64,000 bases of DNA, taken from contig JABHDC010000126.1 of NCBI GenBank assembly GCA_018673255.1, positions 30,550 through 94,549 on the forward strand, given 5' to 3'. Under the pieces are notes generated by a model. That model saw only the letters and a list, made by a program, of their open reading frames with translations, ran no database searches and had not been told where the DNA came from. Shown one piece after another: positions 35,284 through 43,575 of this stretch. The DNA comes from Gemmatimonadota bacterium (lineage in GTDB: Bacteria; Latescibacterota; UBA2968; UBA8231). Position 1 is the stretch's first letter. Every line of letters begins with the position of its first letter. A program made the translations under genes and the position numbers.

Positions 35284-37662
35284 TCAGCCAACGGGGGCCG
35301 TCTGGATGCTGGCGAGGTCGGGTGATTCCGCTGCCTTCTTGCCATCCAGCTTCATCAGGAGTGCGGGCAACAGCAGGAAATCGGCGATCAGGGCCATGCC
35401 GATGGCGATTGCTGTGAGCAGGGCCATGAGTGAATTCATCGCGAAGTCCGATGTGGCCAGCACGCTGAAGCCGGCGATGAGGATCAGGGATGTCACGACG
35501 ATGGCCTGACCCACGGAAGAGAAGGCGTAGCGCACGGCATCGGGTGCGTCGAGACCCTCCTCGATACGGCCGCGCTTGTACTTGGTGAGGAAGTGGATCG
35601 TGTCGTCGACGACGATGCCCAGGGTCATGCCCGATACCATGGACACGGCCATGTTCAGTTCGCCGACGAAGAGGCCCCAGGCACCAAAGGCCAGGCCTGC
35701 GGGCAGCAGATTCGGCACGAGAGAGATGCCGCCGAGTTTCGACGATCGCAGGACGCCGACCAGGATCGCCGATATCAGCACCACTGCCAAGAAGGTGCCG
35801 ATCAGCATGGAGCGGATGTTGCGATCGGAGATGTAGGCGAACATGATCCCCGGACCAATTCCGGTGGTCGCCATCTTCGGCGTATTGTCTCGCAACCAGT
35901 TTTCGCCACGCTGGGCGATCTCTCGCAGGCGCTTCGAATCGAGATTGTCGAGGGTGATCACAATCTGCGTGCTCGACTTGTCCACATTGAGCTGGTTGTT
36001 GAGATCCAGCCCGTAGGGCAGAGACAATTCGTACAGCAGCAGATACTGGGCGGCCAACTCGCGCTCAGCCGGCAACCGGTAGTAGTCCTCGTCGTCGCCG
36101 TGCAGATTCATGTTCAGCCGCTTGAAGATGTCGGTGATCGATTGGACATGCCGTACCTCGGGTTGTTCGCGCAGCCAGTCGACGAACAACCCCGTCTGCC
36201 GCAGGAAGTCCGGATCACTGACGCCGTTGCTGGACCCCGAATCCAGTGAGAACTGCAACTGGTAGGCGCCGGTCAGGCGCTCGGAGGTGACGATGACGTC
36301 GGAGCGGAAGTCGGTGCTCTCGTCGAAGTAGGCGACGAAGTCATCATTGAGTTCGTTGGAAGGGATGAAGGAGATCAACAGCAGGGCGAATGCGGTGAAG
36401 CCGATGAAGATCGGGCGGTTGCGCGCCACAACCCATTCTCCGAGACGATCCATGCCCTGGCCGAGCAGAGACTGTCCAGCGCGGGCCTTCACAGGGACGA
36501 TGGCCACGAAGGCTGGCAGGAATCCGACGGAATAGAAAAAGGCGGCCACCATGCCGATGGCGGTAATGTTGCCCAGATCGCCGAAGGGAGGCGAGTCAGA
36601 GAAATTGAGGGACAGAAATCCGATCGCCGTGGTCACGCTGGTGAGAAAGACGGGAGACATGTTCAAGCGCACGCTCTCCACGAGCGCCTCGTGTCGACTC
36701 TTCCCGCGTCGCATGGCCGATAACATGGTGATCAGGATGTGGATGGCATCGGCCACGGCGAGGGTCATGATGATCGTGGGTGCTGCCGATGACGGTGGCG
36801 TCAACTCGATGCCGATCCAGCCCGCGATACCCATGGCCGTCATCAACGAGAGCAGGATGACGAAAATCGTACCGATCGTAGCCGTAATGGAGCGTACGAG
36901 CAGGAGGGTGACGGCGATGATGATCAGATACATGGCCGGCACCATCGTTTCCATGTCCTGCATGCTCATTTCGAAGAACGCATTGTTGAGCATGATCATG
37001 CCGGTCAGGTGGACGTCGACACCGTAGTTGGCCTCTAAATGGGCGGCCAGTTCACGAGCCGCGAAGACGGCCTGCGGGGTCTCATCCATCGCCACCTGTG
37101 GCATCTGGAATGTGACATTGACACCTGTCGTGTGCCCATCGTGGGACACGAGGAAATTGCGCAGGGCAGGTGCGGCCGTGGCAACCCGGGCCACCTCACC
37201 CAGTTGTGGTGTCGAGAAATCGGCACCACCCTCGATGAGATCGGCGACGATGAGATCGTCGTCGGTGGCTGTCGTATGCTGATAGTTCGTGATGGAATCG
37301 ACGCGCAATACGAAGGGCAGTTGCCACGCTTCCAGCGTCAGGTATTCGACTGCATCCAGGATCTCCGGCGAGAAGACCTTGTCATCTCGCGGTGCGATGG
37401 TAAAGAGGATGTTGTCGATCTTCGTGTAGGTCCGCTGGAGTTGCTCGAAGGCCTGCAACTCGGGATTGTCCTCCGAGAAGAACACGCGGTAGTCGTTGTT
37501 GAAGGCCAGACGTGATCCACCTGAGCCGGCGACCAGTGCCAGAGCCAGAGATCCGAATAGCACGAGCCAACGCCAGCGCACAACCCAGTGGCCGAAGGCG
37601 CTGGCCGAATCAGAGTCCTTGGCATCACGGGGGGCATCGCCATCCCGGGTAGCTCTGGACAT
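35284..37662 (-). CDS. RND/MMPL family transporter
   Basis: A 792-residue transporter with two repeats, each of one helix, a large periplasmic domain and five helices. Proton-relay aspartates are seen in both halves (TLAVADAIHI and GIVVDDTIHF). The length is shorter than HAE1-type drug pumps and fits the HpnN/MMPL group that exports lipids such as hopanoids. It is the first gene of a minus-strand operon with LolA-like, barrel and TetR genes; gaps are 28, 9 and 8 bases. Two 16-bp repeats stand just upstream. The substrate is inferred to be lipid-like. Confidence 0.93.
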   Translation of the reverse strand: MSRATRDGDAPRDAKDSDSASAFGHWVVRWRWLVLFGSLALALVAGSGGSRLAFNNDYRVFFSEDNPELQAFEQLQRTYTKIDNILFTIAPRDDKVFSPEILDAVEYLTLEAWQLPFVLRVDSITNYQHTTATDDDLIVADLIEGGADFSTPQLGEVARVATAAPALRNFLVSHDGHTTGVNVTFQMPQVAMDETPQAVFAARELAAHLEANYGVDVHLTGMIMLNNAFFEMSMQDMETMVPAMYLIIIAVTLLLVRSITATIGTIFVILLSLMTAMGIAGWIGIELTPPSSAAPTIIMTLAVADAIHILITMLSAMRRGKSRHEALVESVRLNMSPVFLTSVTTAIGFLSLNFSDSPPFGDLGNITAIGMVAAFFYSVGFLPAFVAIVPVKARAGQSLLGQGMDRLGEWVVARNRPIFIGFTAFALLLISFIPSNELNDDFVAYFDESTDFRSDVIVTSERLTGAYQLQFSLDSGSSNGVSDPDFLRQTGLFVDWLREQPEVRHVQSITDIFKRLNMNLHGDDEDYYRLPAERELAAQYLLLYELSLPYGLDLNNQLNVDKSSTQIVITLDNLDSKRLREIAQRGENWLRDNTPKMATTGIGPGIMFAYISDRNIRSMLIGTFLAVVLISAILVGVLRSSKLGGISLVPNLLPAGLAFGAWGLFVGELNMAVSMVSGMTLGIVVDDTIHFLTKYKRGRIEEGLDAPDAVRYAFSSVGQAIVVTSLILIAGFSVLATSDFAMNSLMALLTAIAIGMALIADFLLLPALLMKLDGKKAAESPDLASIQTAPVG

Positions 37663-37689
37663 GTGGTCTGCTCCTTGGTTGCAGTATTG

Positions 37690-37705
37690 GGAACCGATTG
37701 GTCAA
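37690..37705. promoter_or_regulatory. Operator-like 16-bp repeat, copy proximal to RND gene
   Basis: GGAACCGATTGGTCAA, identical to the copy at 37732-37747. The core ACCGATTGGT is an imperfect palindrome (ACC...GGT), as expected of a TetR-family site. It begins 28 bases before the RND start codon. Confidence 0.5.
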
Positions 37706-37731
37706 TTATCTTGCGGGGAACGTATCTGTTC

Positions 37732-37747
37732 GGAACCGATTGGTCAA
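37732..37747. promoter_or_regulatory. Operator-like 16-bp repeat, distal copy with embedded -35
   Basis: Identical to the copy at 37690-37705 and exactly 42 bp away (four helical turns). On the minus strand it opens with TTGACC (37747-37742), a good -35 element, and TACGTT follows after 17 bases, so a repressor here would block the promoter of the RND operon. Confidence 0.5.
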
Positions 37748-37905
37748 CAATAGATTCCCGGAGCAGAATGTGACACGCATGCCACATTGACGGCGGAGAT
37801 CGGATTCGTACACATTGGCCCGAAGTCTCTGCCCCCCCCATCCGGAGACCCGCGTGGCTGAGACTTGGTGTCTATCCGACCGCCCTCAACCTCTGGTGCT
37901 CTGAC

Positions 37906-39297
37906 ATGCAAGCCACGCCTTCCGGCTTCGATGCCCGCCGTATTCCCGCACTTCATCTGCTGCTGATTCTGGCTCTCGGTGGGCTGGCTCTGCTGGCTCA
38001 GGGTCTGGTGAGATTCGAATATCTCGTACCGGATCGCGCCATCATCGATGCGCTGCTGTTCTCCCAGTTGCTCGGTGTGCACGAAGTGGTGCTGAAGTAT
38101 TTCGTGCTGTTGCCGGTGATTCCGACCGTCTTCGGTCTGGCCCTTCTGCCGACGATGATTGGTGTCCGGCAACTGGCCTTCCCGAAGTTGGCGGTGGGGG
38201 CACTGGCGCTGCATGCACTGGCGGCGGTGCTGCTTGTGCTTGCCTTCCTGCAGGCCAAGGTCGAGCCCGGTTGGGCCTATGCAGTCGGGAGTTCGACATC
38301 CATCACGAATGTGTCAGCGACCTTCCTGGTCTCCCTGGCCCTGATGTTCATGACGATGCAGCTCACGGCGCTGAATCTGATCGTCACCATCTATCGTGTT
38401 CGTCGCCCGACACTGCCACCTTTTGTCAGCAGTCTGTATTGGGCGGGGTGGCTCATGCTGATCGTGTTGCCCGTCGCCCTGTCTGCCATCGTCATGGCTC
38501 TGGCCGAGTCGACCCTGTCCATGGGGATGTTCGACGCAGCGCGGGGTGGTATGCCGACGTTGCTGCCGTGGGTTTTCGGACTCACGTCGACGCCCATGCA
38601 GGCCATCGTGCTGCTGCCGGTGCTGGGACTGGCCGCAACGATTCTGTCACCGGAAGAGACCCAGGCCGATGATCGATCGAGGCGGACCTACTGGTATATG
38701 GCGGCCTTTGCTCTGCTCAGCCTGCCGGCCTTCGATCTGCGCGCCATGCCTGGCGATCTGTCGTGGTTGACCACTCAACTGGGTGCCTTCTTCAAGGCGC
38801 TGATGCTCGTACCGCTGTTTCCACTGGCCCTGAATCTGGCCAGGACCCGCCTGGCGCCGTGGACGGTGGCACGACTCTATGCGCTGGCCGCGCTGGCACT
38901 GATCATCCTTTTTGCACCCCTGGATCTGTTCCTGAATCTGGGTGGGGCGACGGCGATCTTCGGGACCGGCTATCTCGCTGACGGTCACTTCCGCATGATG
39001 ATTGCCGGCAGTTGCCTGCTGATCGTGCTGGGTGGGGGGCACCACTTCCTGCGTTCGCCCATGCTGGCCGGTGGGAATGTGGCCACCTTCGTGGGCATTG
39101 TCCTGCTCTTCAGTCTGATGGCCACGCACCTGCCCATGCTCATCATCGGACAGCACGCCATCCCATCCGGATATGCCGTGTATCCGGCAAGATTCCTGCC
39201 CCTGCAGGTACTGATCACATTTGGCGGGGTCGTGTTCGTGACGAGTCTGATCGCCGGTGTTCTGCAGTTGGCCCGGCGCGTGACGTATACGAGCTGA
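37906..39297 (+). CDS. Heme-copper oxidase subunit I homologue lacking CuB ligands
   Basis: A 463-residue protein with about 12 hydrophobic helices that follows cytochrome oxidase subunit I through its length. Matching stretches are LLGVHEVVLKYFVLLP (helix II, with the low-spin heme histidine His59), PTMIGVRQLAFPKL, ALNLIVTIYRVRRP, and MFDAARGGMPTLLPWVFG. Where catalytic subunits have HPEVY, this one has TSTPMQA (228-234), so the CuB histidine and cross-linked tyrosine are gone, and the double histidine of helix VII is not seen either. In helix X the H-F-H pair reads H361-F-R363, keeping the high-spin heme ligand but not the second. It cannot be a normal oxygen reductase. No other oxidase subunit is nearby. 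Homology is my reading from motifs. Confidence 0.65.
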   Translation: MQATPSGFDARRIPALHLLLILALGGLALLAQGLVRFEYLVPDRAIIDALLFSQLLGVHEVVLKYFVLLPVIPTVFGLALLPTMIGVRQLAFPKLAVGALALHALAAVLLVLAFLQAKVEPGWAYAVGSSTSITNVSATFLVSLALMFMTMQLTALNLIVTIYRVRRPTLPPFVSSLYWAGWLMLIVLPVALSAIVMALAESTLSMGMFDAARGGMPTLLPWVFGLTSTPMQAIVLLPVLGLAATILSPEETQADDRSRRTYWYMAAFALLSLPAFDLRAMPGDLSWLTTQLGAFFKALMLVPLFPLALNLARTRLAPWTVARLYALAALALIILFAPLDLFLNLGGATAIFGTGYLADGHFRMMIAGSCLLIVLGGGHHFLRSPMLAGGNVATFVGIVLLFSLMATHLPMLIIGQHAIPSGYAVYPARFLPLQVLITFGGVVFVTSLIAGVLQLARRVTYTS

Positions 39298-39298
39298 G

Positions 39299-40108
39299 TC
39301 AGGCGTCGCCCATCAGCTTGATCTGACGCATTTCCTGCGACCAGTCCTTCCACATGTCCGGGGCTGGAGGCTCGTTCTGCGTCATCTCCCAGTCGTCCTT
39401 GCGGAAATCGTAGAGCACGGCCTGCCGAATTCTCCGGGATGTGTTGTGCGACGCCATGTGCCCGATCCGGTGATGCCAGAGCACCACATCACCTGCCCGT
39501 CCGTGGCAATCGACTGAAGGCATGGCGCCGATCTGTGCCTTGTCCGGTGCATAGCGGTCGTTGGGTTCACGTTGATAGGCGGTCTGGAAGTCGTAGTAGA
39601 AACGACGATGACTGCCAGACCAGACGCGGAAGCCGCCGCCCCCTGGATCCACATCGTCGATATAGGCGACGGCGCCAAGGTGGAAGGGATGGGCATCCAC
39701 GTGGCAGTGGTCGGGTGAGGTTGGGTGGTCGCCGTAGGGCAAGGTGCAATAGATGCCACGCACACCGCCGGGCCCTACCAGGCGGCCGGCGCCCAGCATC
39801 TGTTCGGCAGCGCCCCAGAGGGTCTGGTTCTTCGGGAGCAACTCAACCATCCACGGCTCATCGCCGATCCCACGATACTGCCAGCGGAATCCCTTCTGAT
39901 AGTTCTCCCGGCTGTCGTCTTCGGCCTCTTTGGGGATGGGGCCGATCCAGCTGGCCGGGGCGTCCCGTCGCATGGCGGCCGGCGCCGCGTCCCAGAGACG
40001 GGCTCGTGCCCTGGCGAGCAATGCCGGGTCGAGGATCTGTCGCAGGATCAGGTAGCCATGGGTCTTGAAGAAGACCAGCTGGTCGAGACTCAGGGGCTGG
40101 TTCGTCAT
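39299..40108 (-). CDS. Phytanoyl-CoA dioxygenase (PhyH) family protein
   Basis: About 269 residues from the ATG at 40108 (an in-frame ATG at 40135 is possible). The iron ligands of this Fe(II)/2-oxoglutarate family are visible: the HxD pair in HVDAHPFHLG and a distal histidine in WHHRIGHMASHN, with Arg of RRIRQAVLYD able to bind 2-oxoglutarate. The N-terminus FFKTHGYLILRQILDP is typical of the family. Bacterial members hydroxylate small molecules; the substrate is not evident. It is the last gene of a minus-strand cluster with a TauD-like enzyme, a sugar isomerase and a pyruvyl transferase, and meets the oxidase-like gene tail to tail. Confidence 0.9.
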   Translation of the reverse strand: MTNQPLSLDQLVFFKTHGYLILRQILDPALLARARARLWDAAPAAMRRDAPASWIGPIPKEAEDDSRENYQKGFRWQYRGIGDEPWMVELLPKNQTLWGAAEQMLGAGRLVGPGGVRGIYCTLPYGDHPTSPDHCHVDAHPFHLGAVAYIDDVDPGGGGFRVWSGSHRRFYYDFQTAYQREPNDRYAPDKAQIGAMPSVDCHGRAGDVVLWHHRIGHMASHNTSRRIRQAVLYDFRKDDWEMTQNEPPAPDMWKDWSQEMRQIKLMGDA

Positions 40109-40125
40109 GTCGGGCCCATCTTCTC

Positions 40126-40159
40126 CATCAGACAATCGGCTTCATCAGACAATCGGTAG
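40126..40159. repeat. Tandem 17-bp duplication at a gene junction
   Basis: CATCAGACAATCGG occurs at 40126-40139 and again at 40143-40156, a 17-bp period. The unit contains the end of the TauD-like gene (Pro-Ile-Val-stop), so the duplication created a second copy of the stop region in front of the PhyH gene. Confidence 0.7.
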
Positions 40160-41215
40160 GCCTGCGGCGTCGCGCCTGTGCGGCACCCGATGGCGCCCAT
40201 TGGCCAGATCAGCCGCCGTCCAGCCGAGGGCGCCGTGTCGGACGAGTCCGTACCGGATCAGTCCCTCATGGGCAACGGGGCGAGGTTCGTCGACGAAGTC
40301 GAGCCAGAGTCGCAGCAGCACGCGCTTGTGTTCTTCCTCGGCGACCTCGGTGTGACCTGCGCGACCGTGGAGAACGGTGAAATTGTTGGCAAACTGGATA
40401 TCGCCGGTGTGGAAGGGAAACTCAAAACATGCCTCCGACGACACACTGCCCATGAAGTCGAAGATGTTCTTCTCGGCATCGGTCAGTGGTTGTCCCAGCC
40501 GCTCACAGGCTGGACCGATCCAGCCCCGATTGTAACGACAGGACACGACGCCATCGCGCTGGCTGAATACGGGCACGCGATAGCCGGTGGTCGGTGTCTC
40601 TGTCTCACCGTGCTCATTCTGTCGATCCCACTCGAAGCCTTCATACAACCGGGGAAGGGCCTCCGGGTGATGGCGCAGGATTTCATTGTACACGTGCAGG
40701 GCACTGGCCAGTCGGCTCGGTGGATCATCGGGGGCCTGCTGCATACACAGCAGCGACACGCAGTCGGTCAGATCGATGTGTAATCCCACTGGCCCCGGCC
40801 GGCCGACGCCCCGGCTGCCCATCTGCGGTCTGCGCTTGCCATCGGTTACATAGTGGATGAGACCGGCATCACAATTCTGCGTCATGCCGATCCCCACATG
40901 ACTCATCAGCCCCCAATAGAGACGTTCGAGGTCGTAGTCGCTGTAGCCCTGTACCGGGAAGCCGTGTAACAGGGCAAAGCCGCGGCCGTGCTGAACTTCA
41001 CGCCGGATCCCATCCATGAGGGATGAGAGGGCCGGCCGGCGAAAGGCGCTCAGGTCGAGGTCGATGAGAGACGTGTCACCGATCTGATCCAGGGCCTGCT
41101 CCAACTCATCGATGTGGGCATCGGTGCAGGTGAATTCCCAACTGCGGTCGGCCTCTACTTCACTTCCACGCCAGGCGCTGGCATCGGCGATCGGTTCGGT
41201 GCGGATATCGGTCAA
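40145..41215 (-). CDS. TauD/TfdA family Fe(II)/2-oxoglutarate dioxygenase
   Basis: A 356-residue protein with the jelly-roll core of the TauD family. The HxD pair is in GLHIDLTDC, the distal histidine in FTVLHGRAGH, and the following RVLLRLWLD holds the 2-oxoglutarate-binding arginine. The N-terminal FALLHGFPVQGYSDYDLERLY is typical. Family members oxidise sulfonates, carnitine precursors or other small acids. It precedes the PhyH gene in the same orientation, so two different non-heme iron oxygenases are encoded together. The substrate is unknown. Confidence 0.88.
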   Translation of the reverse strand: MTDIRTEPIADASAWRGSEVEADRSWEFTCTDAHIDELEQALDQIGDTSLIDLDLSAFRRPALSSLMDGIRREVQHGRGFALLHGFPVQGYSDYDLERLYWGLMSHVGIGMTQNCDAGLIHYVTDGKRRPQMGSRGVGRPGPVGLHIDLTDCVSLLCMQQAPDDPPSRLASALHVYNEILRHHPEALPRLYEGFEWDRQNEHGETETPTTGYRVPVFSQRDGVVSCRYNRGWIGPACERLGQPLTDAEKNIFDFMGSVSSEACFEFPFHTGDIQFANNFTVLHGRAGHTEVAEEEHKRVLLRLWLDFVDEPRPVAHEGLIRYGLVRHGALGWTAADLANGRHRVPHRRDAAGLPIV

Positions 41216-41242
41216 TGTGTCTCTCTCAGGTTCGCGTCGCGG

Positions 41243-42109
41243 TCAGCCGTCGATGAGATGCCGCAGGTAGGCACCCTGTCCTGAGACTTTCTCGTCGTCG
41301 TCTCCGGGGCCGAATTCTTCCAGCGAGATGTAGCCTGTGTAGTCGAGATCCTTCAGGTCCTGGATGATCTGTGGGATGTTGGCCACGCCCCGGCGCAGAT
41401 CGGTGAAGACCCACGAGTAGTCCTGCCGATCCGTTGGCCCGTCCAGATCCTGTTTGTCGGCGACGGGTACACCATTGCCGATGTGACAGTGGGCCAGATA
41501 CGGTCCGAGCAACTCCAGTCCCATGCGTGTGTCCTCGATTCCCACCCGAATCATGTTGGGCACATCAAAGATGGCGCCGATGTGATCCGGATCCAGGTCA
41601 CGCAGCAGTTCGGCTGCACGCGAGCAACTCACGGCGACGGTGCCCACGTGGATTTCGTAGAGAATCTTGACGCCCGCCACCCGAGCACGATCCACAAGCT
41701 TCGCGTATCCGGCCCGTGCTGCGTCGAATTGTGGCATGTAGGGTTGTGTGCGATCGTGACGAGGGGCTCCGATGCGGATCATCGGTGGATGGTCGGCGTC
41801 GATGGCGTGGGCGGCTTTGAAGAGATGGTCGATCTCTGTATCGTCGCCGACACTGGCGCGTGGTGCAAAGGCGATGATCGGGATACCAGTGCGTTCGGCG
41901 ACTGCCCGGAGTTCGGCGGCTCTGTCCATGATATTGGCCGGGCTCACGTCGGCCAGGTGGCGTCCCCAGAAGGAGGGTTCCACGTCCGGATCCTCGGGGT
42001 TGTCACGGACGCGAAGCTCGACGCCGTCGTAGCCATACGCAGACAGCTTCTCGAAGGTCTGTGGCAGATCCCAGTTCGGCAGCATGACCGATGTGATCGA
42101 GAGTTTCAT
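41243..42109 (-). CDS. Sugar phosphate isomerase/epimerase (xylose isomerase-like TIM barrel)
   Basis: A 288-residue AP-endonuclease-2/xylose-isomerase-like TIM barrel. The typical first strand and helix (MKLSITSVMLPNWDLPQTFE), AYGYDGVELRV, and the metal-binding Glu/His/Asp stretches (KILYEIHVGT, IGAIFDVPNM, LAHCHIGNG, GYISLEEFGPG) are present. The family isomerises or epimerises keto-sugars and inositol derivatives. It lies 27 bases before the TauD-like gene and 83 bases after the pyruvyl transferase gene, consistent with one operon. Confidence 0.9.
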   Translation of the reverse strand: MKLSITSVMLPNWDLPQTFEKLSAYGYDGVELRVRDNPEDPDVEPSFWGRHLADVSPANIMDRAAELRAVAERTGIPIIAFAPRASVGDDTEIDHLFKAAHAIDADHPPMIRIGAPRHDRTQPYMPQFDAARAGYAKLVDRARVAGVKILYEIHVGTVAVSCSRAAELLRDLDPDHIGAIFDVPNMIRVGIEDTRMGLELLGPYLAHCHIGNGVPVADKQDLDGPTDRQDYSWVFTDLRRGVANIPQIIQDLKDLDYTGYISLEEFGPGDDDEKVSGQGAYLRHLIDG

Positions 42110-42192
42110 CGAGTGTCTCCTGTGTGATGATGAACTTGCAGGCCATTATGGGGCAGCAGGTCCGGCTTCGGCAAGCGAGACGCGTCCCGCCA

Positions 42193-43443
42193 CTACAGAC
42201 CGAGCAGCCGACGTATCGAAGTCATGCGGTCTGCATGGGTCTTGCGAACGATGTCGACAGCGGCCGCGACCCTCTGGCGAGCAGCCAACGGATCGCGCTG
42301 GATCTCGATGAGAGACCGGCTCACGGCAGCAGGATCGTCTGCGTACAGATCGAAGAGCCAATCCTCGAGTCCGATGTCGCGATACACCCAGGCCTTACGG
42401 CCAGCCTGCGGTTGAGGGGCATGTACGCATGGTGTGCCGGCGCCTCCCATGCCCTGCAGGGTACCGTGGTGGTCGACGTTGAGATAACAACAGGCCCGAG
42501 AGATGACCGATTGTGCCTGGTCCGGTGTCCAGAATTCCTCGGCCGGTGACCAGATCGAGTCGTCGAGGATGACGTGCTGTTTCACCCGGTCTGGAAGTGG
42601 ATCGTAGACCAGTTCGCGATTCAGTTGGATTGTGCGGGCCATCTCGGGGATCAGGAGTACGGGCAGGCCGGTGGTTTCTACCCAGTCGGTGATGACGCGC
42701 CCGAAGAAGGCCAGTTGCTTCTCACGGTCGTAGCCTTCATCGACACCACGTGGAGCATAGCGGGTGGTCACGGCCAGATAGTTTCCGTCCTCCAGGCCGA
42801 GGCGCCGCAGCCAGGGGACGACGTGCTCATCATCCTGCAGGTCGAAGGCCCAGGCTGCATCGGGCGCAAAGGCCATATCCGGCGCATCGACACCCATCTG
42901 ACGCAAGTAGGCGAGGGAATCGGTTTCACGCGTGGTAAGGAAGGCGGCCTGCGACAGGATGTCTGCCAGCACGATGTCGGCTGGTGGAGCGATGTGGATG
43001 AAGCTCTGTCCGAAGAGGCCAAAGGGCACACCCTTCGACCGGGCATAGTAGAGTTTGGCGGCGGGGGCCATCGTCGCATTCCAGTCGAAGCCACGCCACC
43101 CTTCGGTGACCACGGGACCGCCGGGTATCAATTCGTGACCGTAGTTGAAGACGGGTCCCGAGTTGAAGACGAAGAGATCGGCCCAGTCAAAGGCCTCCTC
43201 AACTACCGGATCGATCGGGCCGTGGCTCCCACCAAGACGACCCTCGAAGCACTCTACTTGAGGGAAGCGCTTACCGATGTAACCTGACAGCCATTCTGGA
43301 TAGGACTTCATCCAGAGACGCACCTGCGCCTCGGGGATGTACTGCTCAAGAAGTCGCAGGAACCCGGGCGTGTGGGCGACATCACCGAAGTTGTATCGAT
43401 TCCAACCTGAGTGGAGGAGAATCCGCGGGGTGCTGGAGGTCAT
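42193..43443 (-). CDS. Polysaccharide pyruvyl transferase family protein
   Basis: A 416-residue protein with the family's N-terminal ILLHSGWNRYNFGDVAHTPGFL (strand, glycine-rich loop, helix) and later DLFVFNSGPVFNYGHEL, FLTTRETDSLAYLRQMG and FAPDAAWAFDL, which resemble the G-G-D-N and R-E-x-S segments of these GT-B-like enzymes. They transfer pyruvate to sugars, but relatives have other transferase roles. It is first in a minus-strand cluster and is transcribed away from the plus-strand beta-helix gene. Activity is unverified. Confidence 0.8.
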   Translation of the reverse strand: MTSSTPRILLHSGWNRYNFGDVAHTPGFLRLLEQYIPEAQVRLWMKSYPEWLSGYIGKRFPQVECFEGRLGGSHGPIDPVVEEAFDWADLFVFNSGPVFNYGHELIPGGPVVTEGWRGFDWNATMAPAAKLYYARSKGVPFGLFGQSFIHIAPPADIVLADILSQAAFLTTRETDSLAYLRQMGVDAPDMAFAPDAAWAFDLQDDEHVVPWLRRLGLEDGNYLAVTTRYAPRGVDEGYDREKQLAFFGRVITDWVETTGLPVLLIPEMARTIQLNRELVYDPLPDRVKQHVILDDSIWSPAEEFWTPDQAQSVISRACCYLNVDHHGTLQGMGGAGTPCVHAPQPQAGRKAWVYRDIGLEDWLFDLYADDPAAVSRSLIEIQRDPLAARQRVAAAVDIVRKTHADRMTSIRRLLGL

Positions 43444-43575
43444 ACGTCAGATCTCCCAACGTGATCCAGGTGATAGTGCAGGGGAGGTCACCCATTTGAC
43501 ATCCCCATGCAAGTGTGCTGATTGAGCGCGAGTCACACTCGATCAGGATGTTACATCATTTCATCGGCTACTGCG

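Noticed and set aside
43496..43524. TTGACA at 43496 as a promoter for the beta-helix gene
   Set aside because: The -35 is perfect but no acceptable -10 follows at 16-18 bases.
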